In this document: in pieces, positions 14,775 through 24,108 of the stretch
Numbering within the stretch: position 1 is the stretch's first letter
Layout: every line of letters begins with the position of its first letter
Origin: DASYML01 sp036399835
Lineage (GTDB): Bacteria > Acidobacteriota > Blastocatellia > Pyrinomonadales > Pyrinomonadaceae
Assembly (NCBI GenBank): GCA_036399835.1
Contig: DASWMI010000214.1
Coordinates: 1 to 64,000 of the forward strand
Direction of reading: 5' to 3'
Length of the DNA: 64,000 nt
Notes under the pieces: model-generated
What the model was told of the DNA's origin: nothing
Seen by the model: the letters and a program-made list of their open reading frames with translations, nothing else
The model's database searches: none
Made by a program: the position numbers and the translations under genes

Positions 14775-17756
14775 ATGTTCAAGAGAAATTTCTTCACCAT
14801 CTCAGTCTCCGTGCTCTGCCTGCTCTTGGGCCTCAACCCTCAAGTATCTTTGGCCGCCATCTGCATTCAAGGGACACAGGTCTCTGAGACCTACACGTCC
14901 GGCGGCAGCAAGACGTTCAACTTCGATGTCAATAACCTGGACATCAAGCGACTGGACCTCTTTATAGAGTTGACCGGCATCACCGCAAACCCGAGCTTCA
15001 CGGTAGCGATTGACAACAACGTCGGCGACGGGCTGCCCGCCGCAGGCGTTGCGATGTCAGTTCCCAGCGACCAGTTCTTCCAATTTACGGACAACGGGAC
15101 GACCTATACGGATACGGCGACGCTGCAACGGATAAATCCGGCAGACCCGAACCACTATCTGCTTAGTATCCTGTTCGGCTCATATTACGGATTGTGCGGG
15201 CCAAAGTGTGAGCTGGGCGAAGTGGGTTGCACGCCCGCGACCGCGCTGCCGAGCGCGAATCGTCGGCAGCGAACCGTGACGGTGACAATCGCGGGGATGA
15301 ATGCCAACGGACACTTGCAGGTCAACGGCGTGAGCAAGAAATGTATCGGTGCGCCAGAGTCTGCGGGCTTACCGGCTGAGGCTCTGGTCACAGCCAATCC
15401 GGCCAAGGCTTTTATTGATTCGGGTGTCGCCGCATGTCCGGCGGCGAAAGCGACAGACGTGGTGGTGGTCCTGGACCATTCCGGCAGCATGGTCGGGTCG
15501 GCAACCGGGCCGGGTGTTGCGCCGCCCACTCGCATAGATGTCCTCAATCAATCAATGGATACGTTTTTTGACATCTGGAAGCAGGCGGGGCAGTTCAACC
15601 CTGTGGATAAGGTGGGCGCGGTCTTTTTCAACGACCCGGCGGTGATTCGCAACTTCCCCGTCCCAACCTTCCTCATCACCTTCACAGCCACGCCCAACAC
15701 CAATCCCAGTCTCGACAACCTCATCACCGAGTCAACGACACACGTCATAGACACGAATCAGCTGACGGCGATGGGACAGGCACTACAGGCGACCTATACG
15801 GGCTGTACGACGCCCGGAGATACAAGCTGTTCACCGAAGGGCGGCTTTAACGATACAAGCACGAATTTCCGTCACATCGTCCTCTTCACGGACGGGATGC
15901 AGACGGCTGGTCCAGATGTCATCGTTCCGGCTAGCGTAGATGCGCCGCTGACGCTCAGCGGCGTAGAGCTGCGCGCACGCGCCATTCCCGTTCACACCAT
16001 CGGCACGGGCTACGTCACCGGCTCTGAATACCAGACTCTCTTAAAACGACTATCGCTCGATACAGGTGGCCGCCATACCTTTACGGCGACCCCTATCGTT
16101 GATATGTCGAACGCCTTTCTGACCACGCTCGTCAGCATCTTTCGCGGTAACACGCTCGGGATAGTTGATTATAAGAACGCCACGATTGCCAGGGGAGCGG
16201 GACAGGCTCAGCATCAGTTTCTCATCAATCGTTCGGCCAAACGTGTAGTCTTCCTGATTTCCTGGCACGCAGAGAATCCTGCGGACCAGAACCCGAACGC
16301 TTTGACGATGGAAGTGTTCCGACCGGGTTCAAACGTGCCCGTCGCGGTCGGCATCAACACGGATGCCAACCACCATCACATCAAGAACATTACGATCCCG
16401 CTGCCCGACGGTCCGGCGGCGCATGAAGGACTCTGGACGGTGCGGGTCAAGGAGAGTTTGACAGGCCCTTCACAGGTCTATGACGTGGCCGCGCTCGTTG
16501 ATGAGTCGCGTCTGGAATACAATCTGGGCGCAGTTGCGGGCAATTACAGCACGGGCGCTCCGATACATTTGCAGGCGACCGTCACCGAAGACGGGACGCC
16601 TGTAAAAAATCTGAGCAGCGTCACGGCGCGCGTCACGCGTCCGCGCAGCGCGCTCGGCACTCTGCTCCACAACAGGCAGTTTCAAGACCTGGGGACGAAT
16701 CCCGCTCCCCTCCCCGCAGACACTTTCCCGGACAACTACAGCAGAAAACTCTTCCGGCTGGCTAACGACCCGACGGTGCGCGCTCTGCTCGCTCCGATTA
16801 CGGATGCGCAGCCGCTCATCCTGCTCGATAACGGCCTCGACGCCAACGGCGACGCCGTGGCCGGTGACGGCATCTACAGCGCGCTCCTGCCCGGAACAAA
16901 CACCAGGCTGCCGGGCCAATACGTCTTTGAAATGTCTGTGGCTGGCAACACGCCCGCGCTCGGCAACTTCTCGCGCACGGAAAAATCCTCTGCCTTAGTG
17001 CGCGTGCTCAATCCGGACAAAGTTAAGTCCGAGGTCGCCATTGATGCGACCCTCGCCGCGCCCGGCGAATATCTGATGACGATTGTGCCCGCCGATGCCT
17101 TTGAAAACTTTCTTGGGCCGGGATTCGCTAACAGCGTCGAAGTCTCTGTCAATCCGGCTGCGGGTGTCACGGTTGGACCAGTCACGGACCCCAGGGAAGA
17201 CGGCTCATACAACGTCAAGCTGACGGGCGTCTCCGGCAACCCGACGGTGACGGTCAAGGTTCTCGGAAAAGAGATTGCCAGCAAGACTATCTCTCAAGGA
17301 AAGATACCCAGACGGCGCTATGCCATCTTCGGCGGCATCGGAGCCAATATCCCGCACGGCGAGTTAGACAACTTCTTCGATACGGGCATCAGCACGCAAC
17401 TGGGCTTCGAGTATCGATTCACCAATCGCGTCTCTGCCGAAGGCACGTTCGGTTATGACCGCTTCAACTTTTCCGGCGGCGGCGGTGTCCGCCAGCATTT
17501 CTACAGGGGGTCGGCCAATCTGAAGTTCTATCCGGTCATCGGCACATTCCAGCTCGGATTCTTCGGCGGCGGCGGTGTCTACGTCTTCGATCCGGGCGCG
17601 AGCGTGCACGGCGGAGTGAATTTCGGCAGCGTCGCAGAGTATCGCATTAACACCAGTTGGAGCGTCGAAGCGACCTACAACTTCCACAACGTCTTCACGA
17701 CCGGCGAGAACGTGAGATTTTCTACGGCGCAGGGCGGCTTCCGCTTCCGCTTCTGA
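14775..17756 (+). CDS. Secreted von Willebrand A protein with C-terminal outer-membrane beta-barrel
   Basis: The 993-residue product starts with a signal peptide (MFKRNFFTISVSVLCLLLGL, cleavage near SLAA). A vWA domain lies around residues 225-430 with the MIDAS motif DHSGS, a conserved later segment HIVLFTDGMQT, and THVIDTNQLTAMGQAL. Beta-rich modules follow (vWA-adjacent, VTARVTRPRS..., LDANGDAVAGDGIYSALLPG). The last ~155 residues (YAIFGGIGANIPHGELDNF onward) alternate glycine and aromatic residues and end FRFRF, as in OmpA-type eight-strand barrels. The ATG at 14775 is preceded by AAAGGAG. Placed inside the eCIS operon, it could tether or sense at the outer membrane; that role is inference. 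Confidence 0.85.
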   Translation: MFKRNFFTISVSVLCLLLGLNPQVSLAAICIQGTQVSETYTSGGSKTFNFDVNNLDIKRLDLFIELTGITANPSFTVAIDNNVGDGLPAAGVAMSVPSDQFFQFTDNGTTYTDTATLQRINPADPNHYLLSILFGSYYGLCGPKCELGEVGCTPATALPSANRRQRTVTVTIAGMNANGHLQVNGVSKKCIGAPESAGLPAEALVTANPAKAFIDSGVAACPAAKATDVVVVLDHSGSMVGSATGPGVAPPTRIDVLNQSMDTFFDIWKQAGQFNPVDKVGAVFFNDPAVIRNFPVPTFLITFTATPNTNPSLDNLITESTTHVIDTNQLTAMGQALQATYTGCTTPGDTSCSPKGGFNDTSTNFRHIVLFTDGMQTAGPDVIVPASVDAPLTLSGVELRARAIPVHTIGTGYVTGSEYQTLLKRLSLDTGGRHTFTATPIVDMSNAFLTTLVSIFRGNTLGIVDYKNATIARGAGQAQHQFLINRSAKRVVFLISWHAENPADQNPNALTMEVFRPGSNVPVAVGINTDANHHHIKNITIPLPDGPAAHEGLWTVRVKESLTGPSQVYDVAALVDESRLEYNLGAVAGNYSTGAPIHLQATVTEDGTPVKNLSSVTARVTRPRSALGTLLHNRQFQDLGTNPAPLPADTFPDNYSRKLFRLANDPTVRALLAPITDAQPLILLDNGLDANGDAVAGDGIYSALLPGTNTRLPGQYVFEMSVAGNTPALGNFSRTEKSSALVRVLNPDKVKSEVAIDATLAAPGEYLMTIVPADAFENFLGPGFANSVEVSVNPAAGVTVGPVTDPREDGSYNVKLTGVSGNPTVTVKVLGKEIASKTISQGKIPRRRYAIFGGIGANIPHGELDNFFDTGISTQLGFEYRFTNRVSAEGTFGYDRFNFSGGGGVRQHFYRGSANLKFYPVIGTFQLGFFGGGGVYVFDPGASVHGGVNFGSVAEYRINTSWSVEATYNFHNVFTTGENVRFSTAQGGFRFRF

Positions 17757-17791
17757 GACGCGGGGCGGCTGATTGGAAGTTTGACTCAAAC

Positions 17792-17828
17792 GCCAGGCAG
17801 TTTCCTCTCGAACAGGAAGCTGCCTGGC
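17792..17828. terminator. Stem-loop after the vWA/barrel gene
   Basis: A 15-bp inverted repeat with one mismatch (GCCAGGCAGTTTCCT / AGGAAGCTGCCTGGC, 7-base loop) lies 36 bases after the stop. It lacks a T tract, so termination may be partial; it may tune expression of the downstream ATPase and cargo genes. Confidence 0.5.
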
Positions 17829-17906
17829 CCATCAACGAGTAGGGGTCTTCACCCGTGAGGCTCTGGTCCGGATGACGACGCTCTCTTGAAAGTGTTTTGA
17901 CTAAAG

Positions 17907-20069
17907 ATGTCTGCTCTCTGGGCGGGTGGAACAACAAGCGTCAAGCGGCTGCGAGTCAAGTGTCGAGGGCTTGACCCGCTTGCCGCGCGTTTGCGCCTGG
18001 ACAATCTCTTGCAGACCATAGAACTGCGTCCGCGCTGTCTCGCGCCTTCGGCCATCGTCTGCCTCAGGCGGTTGCGCGACCCTTTTCCGGGCGCGCTCAG
18101 CTTGCAGAGCCGAGACGCACAGCCCTCGCGGCTCTGGCAGGAGGCCGTCTTAACAGCGATAGAGGAACTCGTTAGGCAGGCGGCGCGTCCGTTCTCAGGA
18201 GAAGTCTCTGCGGATGCAGAGGCCGTCATCTTCAGGGATCGCGCGGAGCTGCTGGCCTGCCTTGCTCTGGACTGGACCAGAGGCAGGCTCGGCTCTGTCT
18301 GGTGGTGGCAGAGCTTGTTTGGCAGAGCCGACGTGACGCGCCTCTGGACCGGTGCGTGTTTGAATGCGCCGCAATACGTTCCGGCGGCGTTTGAGCTGCT
18401 CAACACGCGCCGCAGTCTCAACGCGCTGGCCCGCGCCCTGAGCTCGACTCAGGCTCGCGCTCTGCTGCTGGAGGTCACACAGAGCTTCGCGCTACACGAG
18501 CTTCAATCCGCGCTCGAAGCGGGACTGCCGGAAAACAACAATCGGTCATCCGGCGTTGTGACTGACGCGCCCGAAGTTCAGGCCGTTTCCCCGCCCGATG
18601 CTTCCCCGGCAGAGACTCTCCGCTCACACACATCACAGTCGAGCATCAGGCGAGAGCAGCCCCCGGCGCCCTGGCAGCAACTACTCGATTTGAGACTGGA
18701 CCACACGCTCGGCGTCGAGCAACAGTGTCTGCTCGGCGTCGCGTTGATGATCAGGAGAGCACACGCGCGCGTCTGCTCTCCGGCCTTTGCGCGCTCGATG
18801 CTCCTTTGGCTGCGCGCCCTGAGCCTTCATCAACAGGCAGCAGACCCACAGAATCCTGAAGAGCTTCGACGCGACACGCCGACCCTGCGCGAAGAAGATT
18901 CAACGGGCGAGAAGAGGTCTGGCCGTCAAACGCTCTCAAGCACAAAGCCTGCGCCGAGCAGTGAGTCAGGCGCGGGCACACTTATTGAAGATGCCTCGCT
19001 TGAAGCGACCTCTGCGACACAGCATACCGCGCGCAGCTTCTTTCAGGAGCTATCTTCGGACGACGCAGACAGCCAAGCGCACGAGGCCGAAAGCGCGGAG
19101 ACGATACCTGATTCTTTAACAAGGGAAGCGGGCTTGCTCAGCGCGTTTCAAGCCGCGCCCGTCGCGCAAGCTGGTCCAACCTCGTTCACACCGGACCGGC
19201 CCGCGCCAGACGACCCGCCTCTGCCAAACAATAGCTCAAGCATTCCGACGAGCGATGAAGCTTTGTTTGTCGGCTTCCAGACGCAAACGCTTGAAGAGGA
19301 GGATGAGAGGCAAGCTGTTGCGGCGTTATCGGAACAGAGGGTCGAGACCAGTTTCGGCGGCATCTTTTATCTGGTTAACCTGGCTCTCTTTCTGGAACTC
19401 TACGGCGACTTTACGAGACCTGCGCGGGCAGGTCTTCCGCTTCCGATCTTCGACTTCGTAGCCCTGCTCGGCGCTCGCCTGCTGGACCAGAGCATGAAAG
19501 ACGATCCGGTCTGGGATGTGCTGGCGCGACTCGCTGGCCGCAGCGAGCTTGAGCCGCCGGGCAGAGAGTTTGAGCCGCCGCAGGAATGGCGTCTGCCCTC
19601 GGCCTGGCTCGACCCGTTTCCAGAAAGCTGCACGCTGGAATGGACCACCCTTGATGAAAGATTGTACGCGCGGCATCCCGCAGGCTTTCTGCTGCTGGAC
19701 GTGGCGCTCGCGTGCAATCCCGCCGAGCAGTTGAAGCGCGAGCTGGCGGTTTACGGCGCGTGCGATAAGCTCATCCTGAAACGCGCGTCCTTTGTCTTAC
19801 CGCAGGGTGAGTCGGCGCTGGCACGCTGGCTCGACCGGCTTGTGCCTTACGTGCGTGCGCGTCTGGGCCGCGCTCCCGGTCTCTCGGAGGCCGAAGACCC
19901 GGCCCGTATGCTGTGCGTCGAACCAGCCTCTTTGTCGGCGAGCGCCACGCATCTGGACCTTTTCTTCTCGCTCGCGGAGCATCCCCTGGCGATTCGGCTG
20001 GCGGGTCTGGACCGCAATCCCGGGTGGGTTCCCGCAGCCGCGCGCTTTATCACTTTTCATTACGAGTAG
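17907..20069 (+). CDS. Unknown eCIS-locus protein, 720 aa
   Basis: I do not recognise a family. The N-terminal ~210 residues are helical and contain WWWQSLFGRADVTRLW and repeated leucine-rich helices. The middle (~210-480) is a low-complexity Ser/Glu/Pro linker. The C-terminal ~240 residues are again folded (GGIFYLVNLALFLELYGDF, WDVLARLAGRSE, then DERLYARHPAGFLLLDVALA). Two folded ends joined by a disordered linker suggest a scaffold or adaptor. It ends 18 bases before the AAA+ ATPase start, and a gene of this type directly beside the ATPase is common in eCIS loci. No membrane segment or signal peptide is visible. The start at 17907 has a weak ribosome site. Confidence 0.7.
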   Translation: MSALWAGGTTSVKRLRVKCRGLDPLAARLRLDNLLQTIELRPRCLAPSAIVCLRRLRDPFPGALSLQSRDAQPSRLWQEAVLTAIEELVRQAARPFSGEVSADAEAVIFRDRAELLACLALDWTRGRLGSVWWWQSLFGRADVTRLWTGACLNAPQYVPAAFELLNTRRSLNALARALSSTQARALLLEVTQSFALHELQSALEAGLPENNNRSSGVVTDAPEVQAVSPPDASPAETLRSHTSQSSIRREQPPAPWQQLLDLRLDHTLGVEQQCLLGVALMIRRAHARVCSPAFARSMLLWLRALSLHQQAADPQNPEELRRDTPTLREEDSTGEKRSGRQTLSSTKPAPSSESGAGTLIEDASLEATSATQHTARSFFQELSSDDADSQAHEAESAETIPDSLTREAGLLSAFQAAPVAQAGPTSFTPDRPAPDDPPLPNNSSSIPTSDEALFVGFQTQTLEEEDERQAVAALSEQRVETSFGGIFYLVNLALFLELYGDFTRPARAGLPLPIFDFVALLGARLLDQSMKDDPVWDVLARLAGRSELEPPGREFEPPQEWRLPSAWLDPFPESCTLEWTTLDERLYARHPAGFLLLDVALACNPAEQLKRELAVYGACDKLILKRASFVLPQGESALARWLDRLVPYVRARLGRAPGLSEAEDPARMLCVEPASLSASATHLDLFFSLAEHPLAIRLAGLDRNPGWVPAAARFITFHYE

Positions 20070-20087
20070 GTCTTGAGGTTATCTGTC

Positions 20088-22184
20088 ATGACTGAGCTTT
20101 CCGCAGATCAACTGGCCGCAGACAAAGGGGCGCAGGTCTTTCAGTTTAATGAAGTGCAGCGCACGCCCGCCGAACACTTCAAGCTCTATTTCTATGCCGC
20201 CGTCCTGCATGTCATGGGAGAGATTGTCGGGCTGTTCGGCTCGCATGAGGATGCCTTCAAGCAGTTTCCGTTTCTCGGCGGCTATTACGAAGAGCTGCGA
20301 AGATATGCACCGGAGCATTCGAGCTGGAAGGAGTTTTCGGATAGCTGGCGCGGTTCGCTCCTTGATTGGGAAGAGGCCACAGCGGAGCATCTGCCCTTGC
20401 GCTCGCTGCGCGAGTCAGCCGGGCTGGACCACGAGAGCATGACCCTCTTGATGACAATCGGACTCAATGAAGAGGACGCGCGCTTTGGCCTGCTCTTTGA
20501 GATTATGCAGAGCACACCCGGACAGCAGCGCCCGACGCTCGGGCTGCTCAACGCCTGGTGGCGCGACCTTGAAGGCGGCAGGGCGCGCGCGCGTCTTCGG
20601 CAGTTGCAGGAGGTCGGACTGGTCCAGATGATTCAAACTGAAGGTCCGCGCAGCCAGCAGGCTTTGCAGATGCCCGAAGCGATGTGGGACGCGATGCGCG
20701 GCGAAAGACACGAAGCGCTCACGGCCTGGGCCTCTTACCGCCCGCCGTCAAAGCTACTGACGAGCGACCAGCTTATTATCTCGGACGAATTGCGGCGACT
20801 GCTCGGAAGTTTCCCCGCGCTGCTTGAGAATGGGGAGGCCGAGGCGCTGGTCGTGCGCGGCCCGCAGCATAACGGCAGGCGCACGCTCTTGGGCGCGCTG
20901 GCGCAAGAGCTGGGACGCGGCGTTTTGGAATTAAAGGGGCTGCACAAGTTGACGGATGAGCGATGGCAGATGGCAGGCTCGCTGGCGACGCTGCTCGATG
21001 CGCTGCCTGTCGTCGTGCTCGACCTGGACCCGGGCGAGACGGCGGAGTTGCCGCGTCTCAGAGGTTACATTGGACCAGTGGGTCTGGTGCTCGGTAAACA
21101 GGGCGGGGTTGCCGGCCCTGGAGTCGAGCGCGCTCTGACTGTTTCTCTTGAGATGCCGGATTCAAGCGCGCGACGCGAGCTATGGCAACGTGGTCTTCAA
21201 CCCTCTTCGGCGGACGGCGATCTGGAAACCATCAGCACTCGCTTTCGCATCACGAGCGGAAACATTCAGCGCGCCGCGGGGCTGGCCCAATCTTACGCGG
21301 CTCTTGAAAGCCACGCGCACATCACGCTCTCGGATGCGCAAAAGGCTTGCAGCGCGCTTAACCGTCAGGCGCTCGACACGCTCGCCGCGCGCATCAATGC
21401 TAACGGAAGCTGGCAGCATCTGGCCGTTGGCGGCGAGACGCTGGCAGAGTTGACTAACCTCGAAAGCCGCTGTCGGCATCGCGAGCGGCTGCATGAATTG
21501 CTCGGCGAGAATCTGAGCGCGCAGATGAACGCGGGCGTGAAGGCTCTCTTCACCGGACCAAGCGGGAGCGGCAAGACGCTGGCCGCACGTCTTCTCGCCG
21601 CCGCGCTCAAGATGGACCTTTACAGATTGGACCTCTCATCGGTCGTCAACAAGTATATCGGTGAGACGGAAAAAAACTTGAGCCAGGCTTTCGCGCGAGC
21701 CGAAGAGCTTGATGTCATTTTGTTGATAGACGAGGGCGACGCATTGCTGACGCAGCGGACCAGCGTGCAGACGTCCAATGACCGCTACGCAAATCTCGAA
21801 ACCAACTACCTGCTCCAACGCCTCGAAACCTTTGAAGGCATTCTGCTGGTGACGACCAACGCCAGCGACCGGATTGACACGGCTTTCCAGCGCCGGATGG
21901 ATGTCGTCGTCAATTTTCGCGCGCCCGATGCGGTCGAGCGCTGGATGATCTGGAATCTGCACCTGCCGCCCGGCCACACGGTTGAACGCTCTATGCTCGA
22001 GGAGATCGCCTCACGCTGCGCGCTCACGGGCGGCCAGATTCGCAACGCCGTGCTACATGCTTCGCTGCTCGCGCTGACAGACGGCGGCACGGTTAGCTCC
22101 ACCCATCTCTCAGCCGCCGTCGAGCGAGAGTATCGTAAGGGCGGAGGAGTCTGCCCGCTCCGCTCTCTGGTCAGAGGCGGCTGA
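20088..22184 (+). CDS. eCIS AAA+ ATPase (Afp15-like)
   Basis: The 698-residue protein has an N-terminal winged-helix-like region and a C-terminal AAA+ module. Walker A is GPSGSGKT (residues 490-497), Walker B is LLIDEGD (Asp 548), followed by sensor-1 LLVTTNASDRID and the arginine pair AFQRRMD. A second, earlier P-loop-like fold without a good Walker A (EALVVRGPQHNGRRTLLGALA, ~residue 260) suggests a degenerate first AAA domain. Afp15-type ATPases are required for eCIS maturation or assembly. I chose ATG 20088 (GAGG nine bases upstream) over an in-frame TTG at 20073. Confidence 0.92.
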   Translation: MTELSADQLAADKGAQVFQFNEVQRTPAEHFKLYFYAAVLHVMGEIVGLFGSHEDAFKQFPFLGGYYEELRRYAPEHSSWKEFSDSWRGSLLDWEEATAEHLPLRSLRESAGLDHESMTLLMTIGLNEEDARFGLLFEIMQSTPGQQRPTLGLLNAWWRDLEGGRARARLRQLQEVGLVQMIQTEGPRSQQALQMPEAMWDAMRGERHEALTAWASYRPPSKLLTSDQLIISDELRRLLGSFPALLENGEAEALVVRGPQHNGRRTLLGALAQELGRGVLELKGLHKLTDERWQMAGSLATLLDALPVVVLDLDPGETAELPRLRGYIGPVGLVLGKQGGVAGPGVERALTVSLEMPDSSARRELWQRGLQPSSADGDLETISTRFRITSGNIQRAAGLAQSYAALESHAHITLSDAQKACSALNRQALDTLAARINANGSWQHLAVGGETLAELTNLESRCRHRERLHELLGENLSAQMNAGVKALFTGPSGSGKTLAARLLAAALKMDLYRLDLSSVVNKYIGETEKNLSQAFARAEELDVILLIDEGDALLTQRTSVQTSNDRYANLETNYLLQRLETFEGILLVTTNASDRIDTAFQRRMDVVVNFRAPDAVERWMIWNLHLPPGHTVERSMLEEIASRCALTGGQIRNAVLHASLLALTDGGTVSSTHLSAAVEREYRKGGGVCPLRSLVRGG

Positions 22185-22185
22185 G

Positions 22186-22257
22186 TTTGGACCAACGTTC
22201 TGCTGCGTATCAGGGACCACAAGATGGCCGATGGGATTCGGCCATTTCTGGTCCAAA
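22186..22257. repeat. Nested inverted repeat bounded by TTTGGACCA / TGGTCCAAA
   Basis: The gap between the ATPase and the first cargo gene holds an outer 9-bp inverted pair (22186-22194 and 22249-22257) enclosing an inner perfect 8-bp hairpin (ATGGCCGA / TCGGCCAT). It sits just before the cargo start at 22265. It may be a terminator or attenuator for the core operon, or a palindromic repeat of the TGGWCCA family. Confidence 0.6.
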
Positions 22258-22264
22258 AGGTCTT

Positions 22265-24010
22265 ATGGAAACAACACACGCTCGACGAGAGCAGACAAAG
22301 AGCGAGCCTGTCGCCACACAGGGCCATGAGAGGCACACGACCGACACGGCCAGCGCTCACTCTTCACCCGCGCTCCAATATGCCGGTGCGCCGATTTTTC
22401 GACTGTCAACATTGAGTGGGCAGCCTGGCGCTCATGGGATGCTGCAACGCAAGCTCGCCGTGAGCCAGCCCGGAGACAGTTACGAGCAGGAGGCGGACCG
22501 CGTGGCCGAGCAGGTGATGCGTCTGCCCGATACCACCCTTCGCTTGCAGCGAAAGTGCGCTTGCGGCGGTTCTTCAAGTGAAAAGTGTGATGAGTGCGCA
22601 AGCAGCAATTTGCAGCGGAAGGCCGTGTCTGATGCCTCGCCCGCGACGCCGGTCTCGCATGCCGCGCATGACCTGCTGCGCGGGACGGGCCAGCCGCTCG
22701 ATCTGAGGACGCGCACTTTCATGGAGGCTCGCTTCGGAAGAGATTTCGGCCACGTCCGCGTTCATACGGACACGCAGGCCAACGAGTCTGCGCGGGCCGT
22801 TGGTGCGCTTGCCTTTACGCTGGGCCGCGATCTGGTTTTTGGTGCGGGACAGTATGCGCCCGAAACCAACGCGGGTAAGAGATTGCTGGCGCATGAGCTA
22901 ACGCACGTCGTGCAACAGCAGAGTGTAGCAGGCGCGGCGCACGCAGCGAGTTTGGGCAGAGCGACGCAGGGCGAGAACGTGTTTGTGCATGAGCATCTGC
23001 CCGAGACAACTCTGGCGGGAGAGTGGATTATAGACAATCCAAATCACCAGGTTTCGCCGACAGGCAAGACCGACGCAGAGCTAATCGGGGATGCGTTCGG
23101 TGAGATTTGCGGTCTGGCCCAGCGTAACAACGACCGCATCTCCGTAGCTGTCGGCGCTCCTGTCACCAGTAACATAGAGGGTTGTGGTTGCCTGAGCATT
23201 ATCGAAAACGATCTCGCGTCGGCCTCGCCGGTTCAGGCTGGACCACCGCACATCAGGATGGATGTGCAAGGCTGGAGCACTACGAGCATCGCTCCTGGTT
23301 TCCCCGCACGAGTGGGCGTGCGCCATCCAGAAAGCACCTTCGGGTGGGGCTATTGGACCGGTGGTCAAACGCGGCATCTGAAACCCTTCTGGCAGACGGT
23401 CGCGCACGAGGTCTGCGGCCACGTCGCGGCATTCGTCAGTACCAGGGGTGCAAACGTCGGGACAAGAGGAGTCGGCCAGGGCCATAACATAGCCATAGAG
23501 GGAGAGAATCGTGTGGCGGCGGAGCACGGCGTCACGGCGAGCGAGCAGCGCGGGCTTGATATGGACCCGACCGGGACACCTCTTCCGGGACATCGCGGCG
23601 AATCTTTCCTCCAAGCCAACGTCTTCGATTTCGCTCACGCGTCGGCTATTCTTCCCGCTTCGGCCAGCCAGGTTATTAGCGATACCGTGAGCACCATCAG
23701 CGCCGGTCGCAGATCGTCCGGGCTGCAAATGCTCGTACAGGTAGAGGGATTTGCCCTGGGCAACGAGGGCGGGTCTGCGTTGGCTATGCTACGCGCGACC
23801 AACGTGCGCCTAAATATCGAGGCCGCGATGATGGCGCAGAATATTCCGCTGACTTTCCAATCCGGCTCCGGTGCATCTCAAACGACAGTCAACCGCTTTA
23901 TGTCAAACCTGGCGACCGTCCTTCCAGGAACTTCCACCGCAGCATCCTCCAATCCCGGACGGCGCGTGCACGTCTACATCTTTCACCAGGCACACTCGGC
24001 TGGTCCATAA
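22265..24010 (+). CDS. DUF4157 cargo 1: zincin-like C-terminal domain with OmpA-like end
   Basis: The 581-residue protein has the DUF4157 module found at the N-terminus of many eCIS-associated toxins: QPGDSYEQEADRVAEQVMRLP (residues 70-88), a cysteine knuckle flanked by LQRK (CACGG...CDEC, 98-111), then RFGRDFGHVRVHTD and LLAHELTHVVQQ with HExxH at 210-214. The C-terminal part has a second metal-site-like motif, HEVCGH (381-386), whose HExxGH spacing matches M49 peptidases, with acidic residues E412-E420 (IEGENRVAAE) as possible ligands. The last ~100 residues (LVQVEGFALGNEGG ... NPGRRVHVYIF) resemble a degenerate OmpA-type peptidoglycan-binding fold. ATG 22265 was chosen because AAAGG precedes it. 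Protease activity is inference. Confidence 0.85.
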   Translation: METTHARREQTKSEPVATQGHERHTTDTASAHSSPALQYAGAPIFRLSTLSGQPGAHGMLQRKLAVSQPGDSYEQEADRVAEQVMRLPDTTLRLQRKCACGGSSSEKCDECASSNLQRKAVSDASPATPVSHAAHDLLRGTGQPLDLRTRTFMEARFGRDFGHVRVHTDTQANESARAVGALAFTLGRDLVFGAGQYAPETNAGKRLLAHELTHVVQQQSVAGAAHAASLGRATQGENVFVHEHLPETTLAGEWIIDNPNHQVSPTGKTDAELIGDAFGEICGLAQRNNDRISVAVGAPVTSNIEGCGCLSIIENDLASASPVQAGPPHIRMDVQGWSTTSIAPGFPARVGVRHPESTFGWGYWTGGQTRHLKPFWQTVAHEVCGHVAAFVSTRGANVGTRGVGQGHNIAIEGENRVAAEHGVTASEQRGLDMDPTGTPLPGHRGESFLQANVFDFAHASAILPASASQVISDTVSTISAGRRSSGLQMLVQVEGFALGNEGGSALAMLRATNVRLNIEAAMMAQNIPLTFQSGSGASQTTVNRFMSNLATVLPGTSTAASSNPGRRVHVYIFHQAHSAGP

Positions 24011-24013
24011 AAG

Positions 24014-24058
24014 AGCGCCGGTCTTGAATTCTTAAACCGCAGGTCTCTGACCGGCGCT
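24014..24058. terminator. Hairpin after cargo 1
   Basis: A perfect 10-bp GC-rich inverted repeat (AGCGCCGGTC / GACCGGCGCT, 25-base loop) begins four bases after the cargo 1 stop and is followed by CAGAAAAAAG. It probably separates the transcripts of cargo 1 and cargo 2. Confidence 0.55.
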
Positions 24059-24108
24059 GACAGAAAAAAGCCGGACCAGTTTGCGAGGGGCTAAGAGAGA
24101 GACAGCAG

